64,000 nt of DNA. It comes from Beta vulgaris subsp. vulgaris. Its lineage: Eukaryota > Streptophyta > Magnoliopsida > Caryophyllales > Amaranthaceae. The stretch lies in the NCBI RefSeq assembly GCF_026745355.1, contig NC_079206.1:17138582-17202581 (forward strand), read 5' to 3'. Shown piece by piece: positions 1-10,734 of the stretch; positions within the stretch are counted from its first letter, which is position 1, and each line of letters starts with the position of its first letter. The notes below the pieces were generated by a model. The model was given only the letters and a program-made list of their open reading frames with translations, did no database searches and was not told the DNA's origin. The position numbers and the translations under genes were made by a program.

Positions 1-654
1 AATAAAGCTACTAGCTCTAACTTTTGGAAAATTGCAAGCTAGGATTTCCAAGCAACTGGTGGAGCTGCTCTAAGGTATTTGCCTTACTGAATTTTGAGTT
101 TTAATTAAAAAATTCAATTGGTTATACTACCTGTGATGTGCCGCTCTTTGTCACGAGTACTCTTAATTCAGAGCGTCTTGTGTGTGGCTGGGCCACACCC
201 AAAATTTTAGGTGTAACCGCGCGCCAACACCTTGTTAGCTCATTTTTAAATGGTTATATTTCACTCGTTTTTCATCGAAATCGAGCTTTTGACTAGATGC
301 TGGAAACCTATTGAGCCAAATTTTCATCTCCAATTTAAATCTTTCAAAAATATTAAGAGTGTTGTGAGATATGACCTTTTGAAGTTGATCCTTGTACAAA
401 AAACCTTATGAACAAATGGAGTTACTCTTGTGAACAAATAAAGTTACTCTTATCACCAAATGAAGTAACTTGTATAAATATATAATTACTCTTAGCAATA
501 AAAAAAATGTCACTCTTATAAACAAATGTGGTTACTCTTATGAATATTAATCAGTTTAATTTTATGAACGAACAAGATTACTCGTATGAAGAAAATGGAT
601 TACTTTTGTGAACAATTGGGGCTAGTTGATCAAACAGGGTCATCGTTTGATTAA

Positions 655-818
655 GGGACTGATCTCCCCAGCTTATTTTCAGTTCAATTCAGTTCAGTTC
701 AGTTCAGATCAGTTCAGTTCAGTTCAGCTCTTGACAATACTTTTACTCTCACATATCACTATTCATTTCAGTTCAGTTCAGTTCAATTCAGATGTTTTAT
801 GCCAAAGAGAACAGGCCC
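655..818. mobile_element. GTTCA-pentamer Tourist-like MITE, copy 1
   Basis: Non-autonomous DNA element of PIF/Harbinger type. It begins GGGACTGATCTCCCCAGC and ends (other strand) GGGCCTGTTCTCTTTGGC, with a TAA TSD at 652-654 and 819-821. A GGG terminus with a 3-bp TWA duplication is diagnostic of Tourist elements. The interior is almost entirely GTTCA/GTTCAG pentamer repeats. Related copies lie at 822-1087, 29480-29793 and 40973-41813. It would be mobilised in trans by a PIF-type transposase. Confidence 0.82.
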
Positions 819-821
819 TAA

Positions 822-1087
822 GGGCATGTTCTCTTGAACACAAAACAACCGAACTGATTGCAACTGAATTGAATTGAACCGAATTAAACTGAACTTATTG
901 CAATTGAACTGAATTGAACTGAACTGAAATGAATCAAAATCATAACTAAGAAATGATAGTTGGAGCTGAACTGAACTGAACTGATTGCAACTGAACTGAA
1001 CTTAACTGAATTGAACTGAACTGAACTGAACTTAACTTAACTTAACTTAACTGACTAAATTGAAAATAAGTTGGGGAGAACATGCCC
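822..1087. mobile_element. GTTCA-pentamer Tourist-like MITE, copy 2
   Basis: Immediately follows copy 1 in opposite orientation and shares the single TAA trinucleotide at 819-821. It starts GGGCATGTTCTCTTGAAC and ends, read on the other strand, GGGCATGTTCTCCCCAAC, with TAA at 1088-1090. The interior is a GAACT/TGAAC pentamer array, the complement of the GTTCA array in copy 1. The back-to-back arrangement implies that the second insertion used the TSD of the first as target. Confidence 0.82.
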
Positions 1088-1651
1088 TAAATAAGGTTAA
1101 TAGTATGAGGTAACTTATATGAAAAACGAGGTTACTTTTGTGGAATGTCGTTACTCTTTTGGATAAATAAAGTTACTAACCTGTTTGCTCTTATGTATGA
1201 ATAAGGTTGCTCATTTGAATTTTTGCGGTTATTTTGTGAACCTTTGTATGAATTATGATAAATGATAAGAAGAAATAAAGAGACTTGTGGGGAAGAAGAA
1301 GCGTGAATTCTCACTTGGGCTTATATATGGGGCGGACACATGCGAAATGATGGGTGTGGCTGGCCGTATATGAGAATTTATGCTCTTAATTCAATATAAC
1401 TAGTTTTTAACGCAATGTCCGGTAATTATAATTTTCATTTATTAACATTTTACTTCATAAATATAATACCAAACATTACTTGTTTTGATGGTTAATACTC
1501 TAGTATATAACCTTGAGGTCATAGGATCAGATCTTATAAAATGTATTTTCTATTTATTTTTTTTATTGTATGTGTGTTTAATTTATGTAAAACCTCTAAG
1601 TGATAGGCAAAAGCGCCAAGTGGCATAGTTCGTTACTTAGGAACGCCTTTT

Positions 1652-1659
1652 AATATATA

Positions 1660-1749
<90 letters not shown>
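1652..1749. repeat. compound (AT)n-(AG)n microsatellite
   Basis: About 60 bp of AT dinucleotides followed directly by about 38 bp of AG dinucleotides. The flanks, 1394-1651 and 1750-2128, are AT-rich with no feature that I can support. Confidence 0.95.
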
Positions 1750-1753
<4 letters not shown>

Positions 1754-2128
1754 TTACTCATCAGTTTTGCTTGCAATGTTGCAAGTATTTGATGTGTTAT
1801 ATTTATATATATTTTGTAGGTACACTTAGATTGTATTCTAGAGCATTTGGAATCATTATTAGGTTCATTAGTGTATCATATTCTTAAGTTATGTATTATA
1901 CTCCTATTTAGTATATTTTCGTTTTTAATGAAGTTTAGGTATTAAAAACGTATTTGGAGTATGATTAGCTAAATTTAAGTATTAGTGGCATTTGGAAGGG
2001 AGATATACTGCATAAGTATTGTTTGAATATTTTATAGTACGAGTTTGAGCGAAAACAAAGTGTAAAATCATTAGAAGAAATGTGAAAAATGAGTCACGTT
2101 TACTATTAATATCATAACTTTTGATGTA

Positions 2129-2456
2129 CTATCTCCGTTTCCTAAAGATCTTCCTTGTTATTGTTAATACAGATACCAATGAGAATTAATTTGTGTGGGG
2201 TGTGGGGTGTGGGGTGTGGGGTGGGTAAAGTAGGAGAGAGAAAGGGGTTAAGATAAATAAACAAATGAAAAGAGGTTAAAGTAGGAGAGAGAAAGGGAGT
2301 AAAATTTAATTAATAATGTAATGGTGGATCATATGATAGGGACATGCGTGGGTAAAAAGGGGAAAAAATTCCAAATAAGGAATAAAGTAAAAGAGGGAAG
2401 ATCTTTTGGAAACGCACTTAAACGGAAAGAGGGAAGATCTTTAGGAAACGGAGTAG
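2129..2456. mobile_element. Stowaway-type (Tc1/mariner) MITE
   Basis: The terminal inverted repeats read CTATCTCCGTTTCCTAAAG on the left and CTACTCCGTTTCCTAAAG on the right, continuing into GATCTTCC, with TA duplications at 2127-2128 and 2457-2458. CTCC-initiated termini with a TA TSD are typical of Stowaway. A second internal copy of the GGGAAGATCTT end motif lies about 40 bp inside the right end. The interior carries a GTGGGGT minisatellite. Confidence 0.85.
2194..2225 (+). repeat. TGTGGGG heptamer minisatellite
   Basis: Four exact TGTGGGG units in a row plus a partial fifth, inside the Stowaway element. It is G-rich on the plus strand and strikingly unlike the AT-rich surroundings. Telomere-like or G-quadruplex behaviour is possible but not demonstrated. 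Confidence 0.9.
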
Positions 2457-3457
2457 TACTTATGAGAAATGAATAATTCCAGCATATTTAAAAACTGTAC
2501 TTGAATAGCTTTCCAACAATAGGTGGCACCCCCCGAGTAGACTTCTAATCAAGGATATTATGCCTTTGGAAGTTCGGATTGTTTCTGCTGGAATTTGCTA
2601 CCCATTTGCGTATTTTATGATTTATTCGACTTTTCTTATTTTGTAACTTACTTTTCTATTTATAATAGGTTACTTAGTATTAATTAGATGAGTACTCCTC
2701 TCTCCCCTCTTACTCTCTCTCTCACGTTATTTTTATTATTAATTTAGTTTTAGTTTTCTTTTTTTTTCCTCTCTTGTGAATCATAGTTTCTCTATTTCTT
2801 CAATAATACATGAGTTTTAACTAGTTTGTTTTATTGATTTCTTATTGATTATGTTTTTCTTTGTAGATTTAGATTTTATTAATTTTTCATGATTGAGTAG
2901 TTTTTATTTTTAAGGTTTGTGAATCCATATTGATATTCTATATGAATCTTATTGATGTTATTGATGGTTAGATTAGCCATTGATATCTCTAATTGATTAG
3001 TGTTATTATTGTTAATCTTGCAATCTGATCAATTGTTTGATTAAATCATGCTAATAAGAGTTAGAATAGAGAAATCGACTTTTAGAGGCTTACCTACAAT
3101 TAGCAAATCTGAGTTTGTTAGCGACCATACTGCATATGTTGAATTGAAAGCATTAATACCCAACTGTAGGATTAACACATGCTCTAAATATCTAATTAAT
3201 TGAACAATTGATGATTTTTTGAAAGATTTAGATTATAAACACATTGAACCATTACCTTAAATAATCCTTTTAGTTTATTTGATTTTCATAGTTTAGAACG
3301 TCAATGCTAATACATATGATCTTGTTTAGTTTTCCATAACTTATAAGCTAGATTAAATTGACCATCTTTATGTGGGTTCGACCCTACTTATCCTATTACA
3401 TTGTTAGAAGGTTTTGCACAAATTATTTTTGACATGTGTACGACAACCTATCAATAT
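2457..3457. other. AT-rich intergenic stretch, no gene seen
   Basis: About 1 kb of AT-rich DNA with many stops in all frames. I see no coding region, RNA gene or bounded repeat in it. Confidence 0.7.
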
Positions 3458-3471
3458 TATACTTGAGTACA

Positions 3472-3693
3472 ATATTTTTTGTCTTTCCCACTGGGACCCA
3501 TGTTAACATGAAGGCCCCTACCAAACAAAACCTCTCGCAGGTTAACCCGACATGGGTTTGTGAGCAGATACTTTGAGAGTGGAGGGGAGATGGTAAGGAA
3601 AAAATTCTCTCGCAAAGTACTTCTAATGGGGATCGAACCCCAACCTTAAAGTTGGAAGGTTCTTGTCTTACCACTAGACCAAGCTTACCTTCC
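3472..3693 (-). mobile_element. tRNA-derived SINE, full length
   Basis: Read on the minus strand the element starts just inside 3693 with a tRNA-like head: an A-box-like GGTCTAGTGGTAAGAC and, about 30 bp on, a B-box GGTTCGATCCC. A tRNA-unrelated body follows, containing TTTCCTTACCATCTCCCC, and then a short A-rich tail (ACAAAAAATATT). It is flanked by a perfect 14-bp TSD (TATACTTGAGTACA at 3458-3471 and 3694-3707), the signature of LINE-driven retroposition. The internal promoter would be read by RNA polymerase III. The open frame over 3423-3674 is not a gene. A related copy is at 43431-43626. Confidence 0.88.
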
Positions 3694-3707
3694 TATACTT
3701 GAGTACA

Positions 3708-4233
3708 TTATGTGACAATGGCATTTGATTTTTTTTTTTTTCAATTGAAAAGTTATTCATGTGTGCCCTTGTTTTGGCTTTATAAATAATTGTAGATTCA
3801 ATCAATTTATTAATGTGTTATTGTAAAAAATTATTAAATTAATTCTACATAAAATAATATAACTAATTAATTTACAAATCAATAACATTAATATCGTATA
3901 ATGTCAATATTTTGTTTGAGGAAAGGTACTATATTTTATTATGATATTTTGGTTTAATCTATATTTAATTGTCTACATTGAATTTGAAAATACTCATATA
4001 CTTTTATAATCTCTATATTTTATTTTGAAAAAATTTGGCCTTCGATTGAAAATGTTCCAAGATCCCTGATGAAGGTTTATTTCTTTCCAAATAATATATC
4101 GGGTTAAAAGTAGAAATGAAAATGAAATTTTTGTGTTTATAAAGGTGTATATCAGGAATTCACACGTCTCAAAAAGTGCAATATAATATTATATAAAAAA
4201 AAAGCTATAAGGGTTATCAAAAGCATTTTTTTT
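3708..4233. other. AT-rich intergenic stretch, nothing identified
   Basis: Very AT-rich, with homopolymer T and A runs. No feature supported. Confidence 0.7.
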
Positions 4234-4534
4234 TGGGAAAAATTGATATGAACAATCCCAACTTTCACCTGTCTTCTCAAAATAATTCCAACTTTGTATT
4301 ATTTCAAAATAATCCTAACTTTTGAGGGGATCTTCTCAAAATAAACCAAACTATCACTTTTCTTGTCTACACTAATTTGTTTTAGGTCTATAATATATAA
4401 AAAATTAATAGTTCGGATTATTTTGAGAAGATGACTCCTAAAGTTGGGGATTATTCTAAAATAATCCAAAGTTGAAATTATTTTTAAAGAACTTGTGAAA
4501 GTTGAGATTATTCATGTCAGATTTTTCTTTTTTT
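4234..4534. mobile_element. fold-back (palindromic) MITE-like element
   Basis: Two arms of about 110-125 bp, roughly 4240-4365 and 4415-4530, are imperfect inverted copies of each other. They share blocks such as CAACTTTCAC, TTCTCAAAATAA and AATTATTTCAAAATAAT-type segments in opposite orientation, separated by a loop of about 50 bp. No certain TSD was found. RNA from it would fold into a long hairpin. Superfamily unknown. Confidence 0.65.
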
Positions 4535-5344
4535 ATACCCATATAGTAAAGGGTTGCATTTTTATATACCAATATAAGTAATTGACTCTTGTACATGTTA
4601 TATAGATTCTTCTAACCTATGCACTTGGTTCAGTTTAGCTCCTACCTTTTAATGCACGCGATGCGTGCGACGATATTCTCCCAAAATCAGACCACTACTC
4701 CTCCAATTACCATACTCATATTTCTGAATTTCACGCAATATTTTTCTCTCTCTATTCAATATAACATTATCTTCTTCAATTTTCCCCAATTCAAACCACA
4801 CCACTCGATTTTTTCTCTCGCTCTCTATTCAATTGAGACTGTCGATTTACTCGATTATTAGCTCAGGATTATCTCAAGCAAGTTGCAGAGTTGGCTTTGG
4901 TGGTCTTGGAATTGACTTTCGCTAAGTCCGTCATGGATCGCCGAGCTTGCTTGCAGTCATGGCCCGAACTCCGCAGTTTATGTTGAAATTCGATTATGGG
5001 CACAATTTTTTGATTTTAATATATGGGTTTAAGAATTTTTTTTTGATTTCCCCCGAATTCGAGTTCTCATATTATGTTTCAATTTTTTTTAATATTTGGG
5101 ATGAATATTAAAGTTATATTAACGAAATAGTTTTTTGATTCTAATATATGGGTTTAAGTATTTTTTTCTTGAATTCTTCACAATATATGGGAAAATAAAT
5201 AATTCGAGTTCTCACATTTTGTCTCAAATATTTTTTATATCCAGGGCACGAATATTGAGGTCATTTTTGACGAAATTTCATTTTCTTTGACCATTTATGA
5301 TGTAATTTTAATTTCAACTATATTCCAATTAAATTTTAAACAAA
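4535..5344. other. intergenic stretch, no gene recognised
   Basis: AT-rich, with a slightly GC-richer patch at 4860-4980. A short open frame (4619-4861) has no recognisable domain and is most likely chance. No bounded repeat found. Confidence 0.6.
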
Positions 5345-6473
5345 CACTAGGGGAGAAAAAAAGAAAGGGCTGCGCAGGAAGGGCTGCGCTTTTTTTTAAA
5401 AAGCGCAGCCTTACATAGTAGAAGGGCTGCGCTTTTGAAGAAAAGCGCATCCCTTCACTTAGTAGGGTTGCGCTTTTAGGAAAAGCGCAACCCTTATTAC
5501 ATACAGAAGGGTTGCGCTTTTGAAGAAAAGCGCAGCCCTTCTTAAAAAAAATTTGAAATAAAAAATTCGCGAGCTTTAAATATTAAGCGGGCTTCGTCAA
5601 ATATATTATCCCTCATTCTCTCTCCTCTCTCACGTCCCTCCTCCCTTTTCCTCCTTCTCTCACGTCCCTACTCCCTTTCCTCCTTCTCTCTCATCCTCTC
5701 TTCTCTCTCAAAAACTCCCAGAAACGTTGCGACAAAAACTCTGATATGATTTGCACTAATCATGCCGACGGAGTCTGATTGCTTATGGTGATACCTTTTC
5801 GGAAGCGGAACGGGCCAACGAGTCAAACTCACCGCTATGCTGTGACGTTTAGGCTTTTTAAGCCATCCGAGTTCGTTTAAGGCTCCAAATTTCGATTTTT
5901 TTTCCTTAATTATGTATTAGGGTTTTGTTTTATGTATTTAAATATTATTAGTTTAATGTTTGGAGGTAGTTCTTGTATTTTCATATCTATAATTTCTTAA
6001 TCTTTGTTTTGATTAATGTTATTGTATTTTCAGATCTATAATTTCTTCTCTTTTGTATATTAGTTTTTGTTCCTTTTCGTTTCGTTTCGTTCTTTTTTTT
6101 TTGTTTTGGGTTTAGTTGCATTGTAGATCTATAATTTCTTCTCTTTTGTATATTTGGGTTTAGTTGCATTGTAGATCTATAATTTCTTCTCTTCTGGATT
6201 TGGATGGTTTACTTCAAAGTTTAATGCAAATGTTAAAATTCAGAAAATGTGAGATTAATAGTAAAAAAATGTCAAAAAAAATTTTTTTTTTTTTTTGGTA
6301 GGAAGGGCTGCGCTTTTTAGGTAAAAGCGCAACCCTTCTAGCTTAGAAAGGCTGCGCTTGTCTAGCGCAGCCCTACTTAAAAAGTGAAGGGCTGCTATTG
6401 AAAGGGCTGTTGTCAAAAAGGGCAGCCCTACAAGCCTTTTTCAGCGCAACCCTTCTTCATTTTTCCACTAGTG
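5345..6473. mobile_element. CACTA element with GGGCTGCGC subterminal repeats
   Basis: Begins CACTAGGGGAGAAAAAAAG and ends (other strand) CACTAGTGGAAAAATGAAG, with a 3-bp AAA duplication at 5342-5344 and 6474-6476. Both are hallmarks of CACTA (En/Spm) elements. Subterminal regions (about 5365-5544 and 6301-6456) hold many direct and inverted copies of AAGGGCTGCGCTTTT and its GGGTTGCGC variant, often paired as small palindromes. These match the position and arrangement of transposase-binding arrays in the superfamily. The middle (about 5560-6290) has no transposase frame, so the element is non-autonomous. Part of the middle (5980-6190) repeats a TCTATAATTTCTTCTC-type unit, which explains the open frame there. 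Confidence 0.85.
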
Positions 6474-6476
6474 AAA

Positions 6477-7110
6477 CTATAATTTAAGTGAATTTTTTTT
6501 TTTGGAAAACAAATATATAATACAACACATATTCGTAAGAGTTACTGTAATTTGAGTTTAGTTTTACTCAAACATAATACATATTTTTAAGATTTATTGA
6601 ACATAGAACATCACACATAATTTTATTTTCAATAACAAACCGCGTACCTGATTAAAGGTAAAAAAATCAGCGAATTTCAAAGTTCCGTATTTGAGAATGT
6701 CGTGAAGCTCCAATCTATGAAGAGAACTGATTTTTTTTTGTTTGGAGTTTGTGTTATGGAAAAATTGATTTGAGAGGATGTTATGCCGTGTAATTTTTTT
6801 TGTTATAGTATGTAGTATTAACATTTAGTAAGTTTTTAATTATGAATATTTTTTATTGGCAAGTTTATGTGATTGAATCTTATATGAGTTGATTGGGTTT
6901 GAATTTGATTTGATTGATATATTTGTTTAGGCAACTTTATGCATGGCATTAGGGTTGATTAGGTGGCCAGAGATTGTTTATGGAAATTTGAAATATAATA
7001 TCTGTGTTGGGGGCATTTAAGTAAATTTCAAGGGGGACACAGTTACTCCCCCCTTGGCTTATATAATAGAGATTTGTTTTGAACTTTGCTAAATAAAACT
7101 GATAAATATG
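6477..7110. other. AT-rich intergenic stretch, no gene seen
   Basis: A 76-codon minus-strand frame at 6594-6824 lacks any recognisable motif and looks like chance. No bounded repeat detected. Confidence 0.6.
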
Positions 7111-7225
7111 ACATAGTTAACTAAGGAGATTATTTTCATAATTGATATGATAATTCCATCTTACTCTCTATCTTCTTAGATATCAATTATTATAAGAATT
7201 ATATCCTTAATTGACTATGCTATAT
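7111..7225. repeat. short inverted repeat / possible small MITE
   Basis: An arm near 7111-7148 (CATAGTTAACTAAGGA...) is mirrored by the complement of 7183-7222 (CATAGTCAATTAAGGA...), with a loop of about 35 bp. The arms match imperfectly and no clear TSD was seen, so this is a fold-back structure of uncertain origin. Confidence 0.45.
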
Positions 7226-7679
7226 ATTAATTTTGTTGAGCAAATGTAAAAACAAATAGCTAAACCTATGCACTTTAGAAAAATCAATATTGTATTTTTG
7301 GTTATTAATTAGTATTAGTTTACGTTCCCTCTGTTTTTTATTTTTCTCACTTGGAATCTTGACACTATTCAGGCTTGGAGAGAATCTTCATTCTCAAAAT
7401 TTCTCAATTTCTAAGAAAAAAAACTTACTAATATTCAATCGTTATAAATTTTACCAATATATAATTAAAGATATTTAAGTTTAAAGACGTACATTAGAAG
7501 ACGCATACCAGATAGTGAGAATGATAAAACTATTTCATGTCACCATTGGCAAATTTCATATCATTTTGGATTTGTCCTATGCTAATATTTTAAAATATGT
7601 TTCATGTCATTTATAGAATTCTTCCATGTCATTATTACTGGCTTTTATTTTATTTTTCAGCAAACTTTTAAAAGTTGTG

Positions 7680-8050
7680 CCATGTCATTTCCCCTATTTC
7701 ATTACCAATTTTCCAACTTTTTATTAACTGTATCATTTTACACAAATTGATATCATTATTATCCACTTTCATGTCATTTTTCAGCAAATATGTATAAGTT
7801 CCTCTTTTCATTACCATTTTGCAATACTTTATATACCTTATCTTTATTACACAAAATGATGTCATTTGTAAGAGAAAAGGATATCGTTATTACTTACTTT
7901 TGTGTCATTCTTCAGTAAAATTGCATCTTTTTTCCCTATTTAATTAGCATTTGTCAACTCTTATATAGCATATTGTTATTATTACACAAGCTGATATCAT
8001 TTAAAAGAGAAATGATATCATTATTACTCACTTTTATTTCATTTCTCCTC
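7680..8050. repeat. degenerate tandem repeat, about 120-bp period, three units
   Basis: Three diverged units start near 7680, 7799 and 7926. Each contains TTTCATTACCATTTT-like, TTACACAAA-TGATATCATT and CACTTTTATGTCATTTTTCAGCAA-like blocks in the same order. Shorter related motifs extend back to about 7540. The array abuts the left TSD of the PIF/Harbinger element at 8061-8063. No open frame of note. Confidence 0.6.
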
Positions 8051-8548
8051 TAACCACATCTAAGAGTGAAGCCATTAGTTGATCCAATTTATGGATCATG
8101 AGGAGAGAGACAATAAAAAGCATTAAACAACTAGGAGAGAGAAAAGAAAGGAGAATAGAGTGCTTGCTCAGATCGTCCCACGATCTGAAACCCCTTTGGC
8201 AAAAGCGAGTTCATCGCCACATGGTATAAGGTGAGAGGAAGCTGAAAATGAAGTGGGCCCTGCATCTGCTGCATGGTAGACATCCAATCCTCCTTATTTC
8301 TCAATCTAATGGCTAGGATTGAACATAATTGTTAAGTTGCAAATTTTTGCAACGGGCATATTGCCAGTTAATTTTTTTTTTAAAAAACACCAACAACTAT
8401 ATTTTCTTTTGTCTATAAATAGAGACCAATATTGAGCTATATCTACATATCTTATTTTGAGCGTATTTTGTTATTGAAAGTCATATTTATTTCCTTTCAT
8501 CATTTATCCACCCCACAAAAATAAATTCTCTCCTAATAAAGATTAGTT

Positions 8549-9848
8549 ATGGATACCAAAATCGATAGAAAAAACCCCCTCCAAAATCCAAAAGACCTCA
8601 ATAACCTCACATTAATCCACATTTCCAATAGTCTAGTTCTCAAATTGATCTCAATTCTCAAACTGATCCAAATTTTCATATGGGATACAACTCACAAAAT
8701 ATGATTTATCCTGCTCAACTTAACCAACAATTCCCCCAACAGAATTTTGAGTTTATCAAATACACCTTCTTACTCCCAATTTTCTCCAGATTCACAAGAA
8801 AATATGTACAATTCGAATGAGAATTATCGTTATTTTCAGGATGAAACATCATTTCTTATGTCTTAACATTTTCAGCAGTCACAAGGTGAAGGGTCATTTC
8901 CGAACTTCAGTAGTTCATATCCGTCTCGAGCCGCGTCGGTGGAGCGTGATGATGACAACAACAAAGAAGAAGATAAAGGATCGAAGAAATTATGGAAGCT
9001 AGCTGAAGTGAGGTTCTCGTGAAGTTGTGGCTAACGATATGCCAAGATAAAGGTGATAATACTAAACAAACAACAATTATCTTCTGGACAAAAAATACTG
9101 AAATGTTTAAGGAAGTTAAAGTGTTATAGATATCGATGCTGGGAAGAAGGAGTTGAAAGTTTCAAAAAGTCTGATATCTTACCATTTGACAGAGAGTTAG
9201 GTCAATTATAAAGTCAATGGAAAAGAATACATGCAAAAGTATCCAAATTTGTTGGTGCATATGCTCATGTGGAGGCTCGTCAGAAAAGTGGTGAGTCCGA
9301 TGACGACATCATGAAAACTGCTTTGCAATCAACAAAAAGGATAACAGAACAGACTTCAATAAGCTTCATTGTTGGGAAATTCTAAGGCATAATGTTGTCT
9401 GGAAGCCTATGGGAGATCTCGTTAAAGCTTGCAAAAAGAAGACAGCTAATCAAGAAAATGGCTCAAAGAGGTGGAGGATCAACGAAGCTGACAACTATCC
9501 CACTTCGAGTGAGTCAAATACGCCAAGCAGTAGAGATCCAACTACTCAAAACGACGGATTCACCAAAAATAAAGGCAAGGGAAATGTTTTTAACATGCCT
9601 ACAGAAGCCTTTCAACAGTGGATGGATCAAGTCCAAAAATTAAAGTTGGAGAAAAACAACGAACTTCAAGTTGAGTTTCAAAGATTAATCATGAAAAGGA
9701 AAGCAACAGTGAGATGGTCTGGTTAGAAAGGGAGAAAATTGTAATTAAAAACAGGAAGATTAACTTGGAGTTATTCAACGTGTTTTCAGCAAGGAACGAT
9801 TTAAATGAGGAAAAACAACAACTTAAGAGAGATCTAATTAAGGTTTAA
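8549..9848 (+). pseudogene. PIF/Harbinger ORF1 (Myb/SANT-like) pseudogene
   Basis: In PIF/Harbinger elements ORF1 is a DNA-binding partner with a trihelix/SANT-like domain that helps the transposase reach the nucleus and the element ends. The family is often labelled NAM-associated or trihelix-like in plant annotations. Fragments seen in successive frames: a start at 8549; an acidic linker with DDDNNKEED near 8950; a SANT-like stretch with LVKLWLTICQD near 9020; a block reading CWEILRHN around 9373-9393; and a C-terminal part (9409-9726) with KRWRINEADNY, a serine/threonine-rich linker and a basic coiled region. The last stretch resumes in another frame to a stop at about 9848. Several frameshifts and stops interrupt it. 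It lies upstream of the transposase on the same strand, as expected. Confidence 0.65.
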
Positions 9849-10056
9849 TTTTCAATGTAATTTTCTGATTTTCCTTTAGTAAGATTAATGTTATTTAATG
9901 TATTTCCTACTTTCCATTGTAATGTTATTTTAGTTCGTTAATTAGTCTTAGACTCAGTTGTTGTATGAAATTATCATATTAATGAATCTAAATGTTTTTA
10001 ATGTTAATATATGTATCCAATGATTCAAATCATGATATTATTAATGAGCCATGTCT

Positions 10057-10420
10057 TGATTTGACGATTCACTCTATATATCAGTCCATTATTACTGCAA
10101 TAATGAAGACATTGATTTGACAATTCACTATATATATTAGTCCATTATTAGTGCAATAATAAATAAAGATATTGAAATCATGTCATGACTTGACAATGTA
10201 CTACATATATCAGTCCACTACTACTGCAATAATAAAGACCTTGATTTGACAACTCACTTCATATGTCAGCCCATTAGTATTGCAATAATAAAGACATTGA
10301 AACCATGTAATGATTTGATAATGCACTACATATATCAGTGCATTATAACTGCTATAATAAAAACACTGAAACCATGTGATGACTTGACAATTCACTCCAA
10401 TATCAGTGTAATATTGATGA
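10057..10420 (+). repeat. degenerate minisatellite between the two PIF genes
   Basis: Six units of about 55-74 bp begin near 10057, 10113, 10187, 10242, 10311 and 10380. Each starts TGA(T/C)TTGACAAT and continues through CACTACATATATCAGTCCATTA and TGCAATAATAAAGACATTG. Long units carry an extra GAAACCATGT segment that short ones lack. The array lies in the intergenic space between ORF1 and the transposase start at 10452. Open frames over it on both strands are repeat artefacts. Confidence 0.75.
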
Positions 10421-10734
10421 TAATTCACCTTCTCTCTCTATATACCTTACAATGCTAACTACTCAACCATTCACACAAAACCATTCAAGCCTACAAACCT
10501 CATTCTTCCCCTACAAAAATATTGAAACCAGCCATATCATCGAATCAAGTTACAATAACAATATTTCTTCTTCTAGTTCTTCGAATTCTGATGATCCAAA
10601 TTCTTTCACACAAATTCAAATAACTCGTAACAATGAGTACAGACATCGTTCGAAAAGGCGCAAACAGACAATTCATTTGATGGATCAAATGATGGAAAGG
10701 TTTGTGATGGCCAATCCAGCTAAATTGTATGAAT

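Larger units (their letters stand above)
411..1290. repeat. degenerate GTTACTCTTATGAACAAAT tandem array, split by MITEs
   Basis: Loose units of roughly 25-30 bp built on a GTTACTC-TTATGAACAAAT core recur from about 411 to 625 and again from about 1100 to 1290. The two halves are the same array, separated by the MITE pair at 655-1087. The units are too divergent and too irregular in spacing for CRISPR or satellite DNA. The open frame at 626-877 lies partly in it and is not a gene. Confidence 0.6.
171..1382. mobile_element. candidate Mutator-like non-autonomous element, interrupted by two MITEs
   Basis: The segment is flanked by identical 11-bp direct repeats (CTCTTAATTCA at 160-170 and 1383-1393), the size class left by Mutator-like transposases. 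The ends carry related inverted sequence: GGCTGGGCCACACCC near 186-200 and, on the other strand near 1352-1366, GGCCAGCCACACCC. The outermost 15 bases match poorly, so the element boundaries are tentative. The interior is AT-rich, with degenerate GTTACTCTTATGAACAAAT units, and is split by the two MITEs at 655-1087. Without them it would be about 0.78 kb. No coding capacity. Superfamily assignment is inference. Confidence 0.4.

Noticed and set aside
626..877. Open frame rich in FSSVQFSS (also at 29388-29804 and 41539-41823)
   Set aside because: Translation of the GTTCA pentamer array of the MITEs; no start context and no domain.
411..1290. CRISPR-like appearance of regularly recurring GTTACTCTTATGAAC units
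   Set aside because: Units are degenerate and unevenly spaced with AT-rich filler, and the context is a plant transposon nest.
3620..3693. Possible tRNA gene on the minus strand (A and B boxes)
   Set aside because: It lacks a complete cloverleaf and 3' half, and is the head of a SINE with a 14-bp TSD and A-rich tail.
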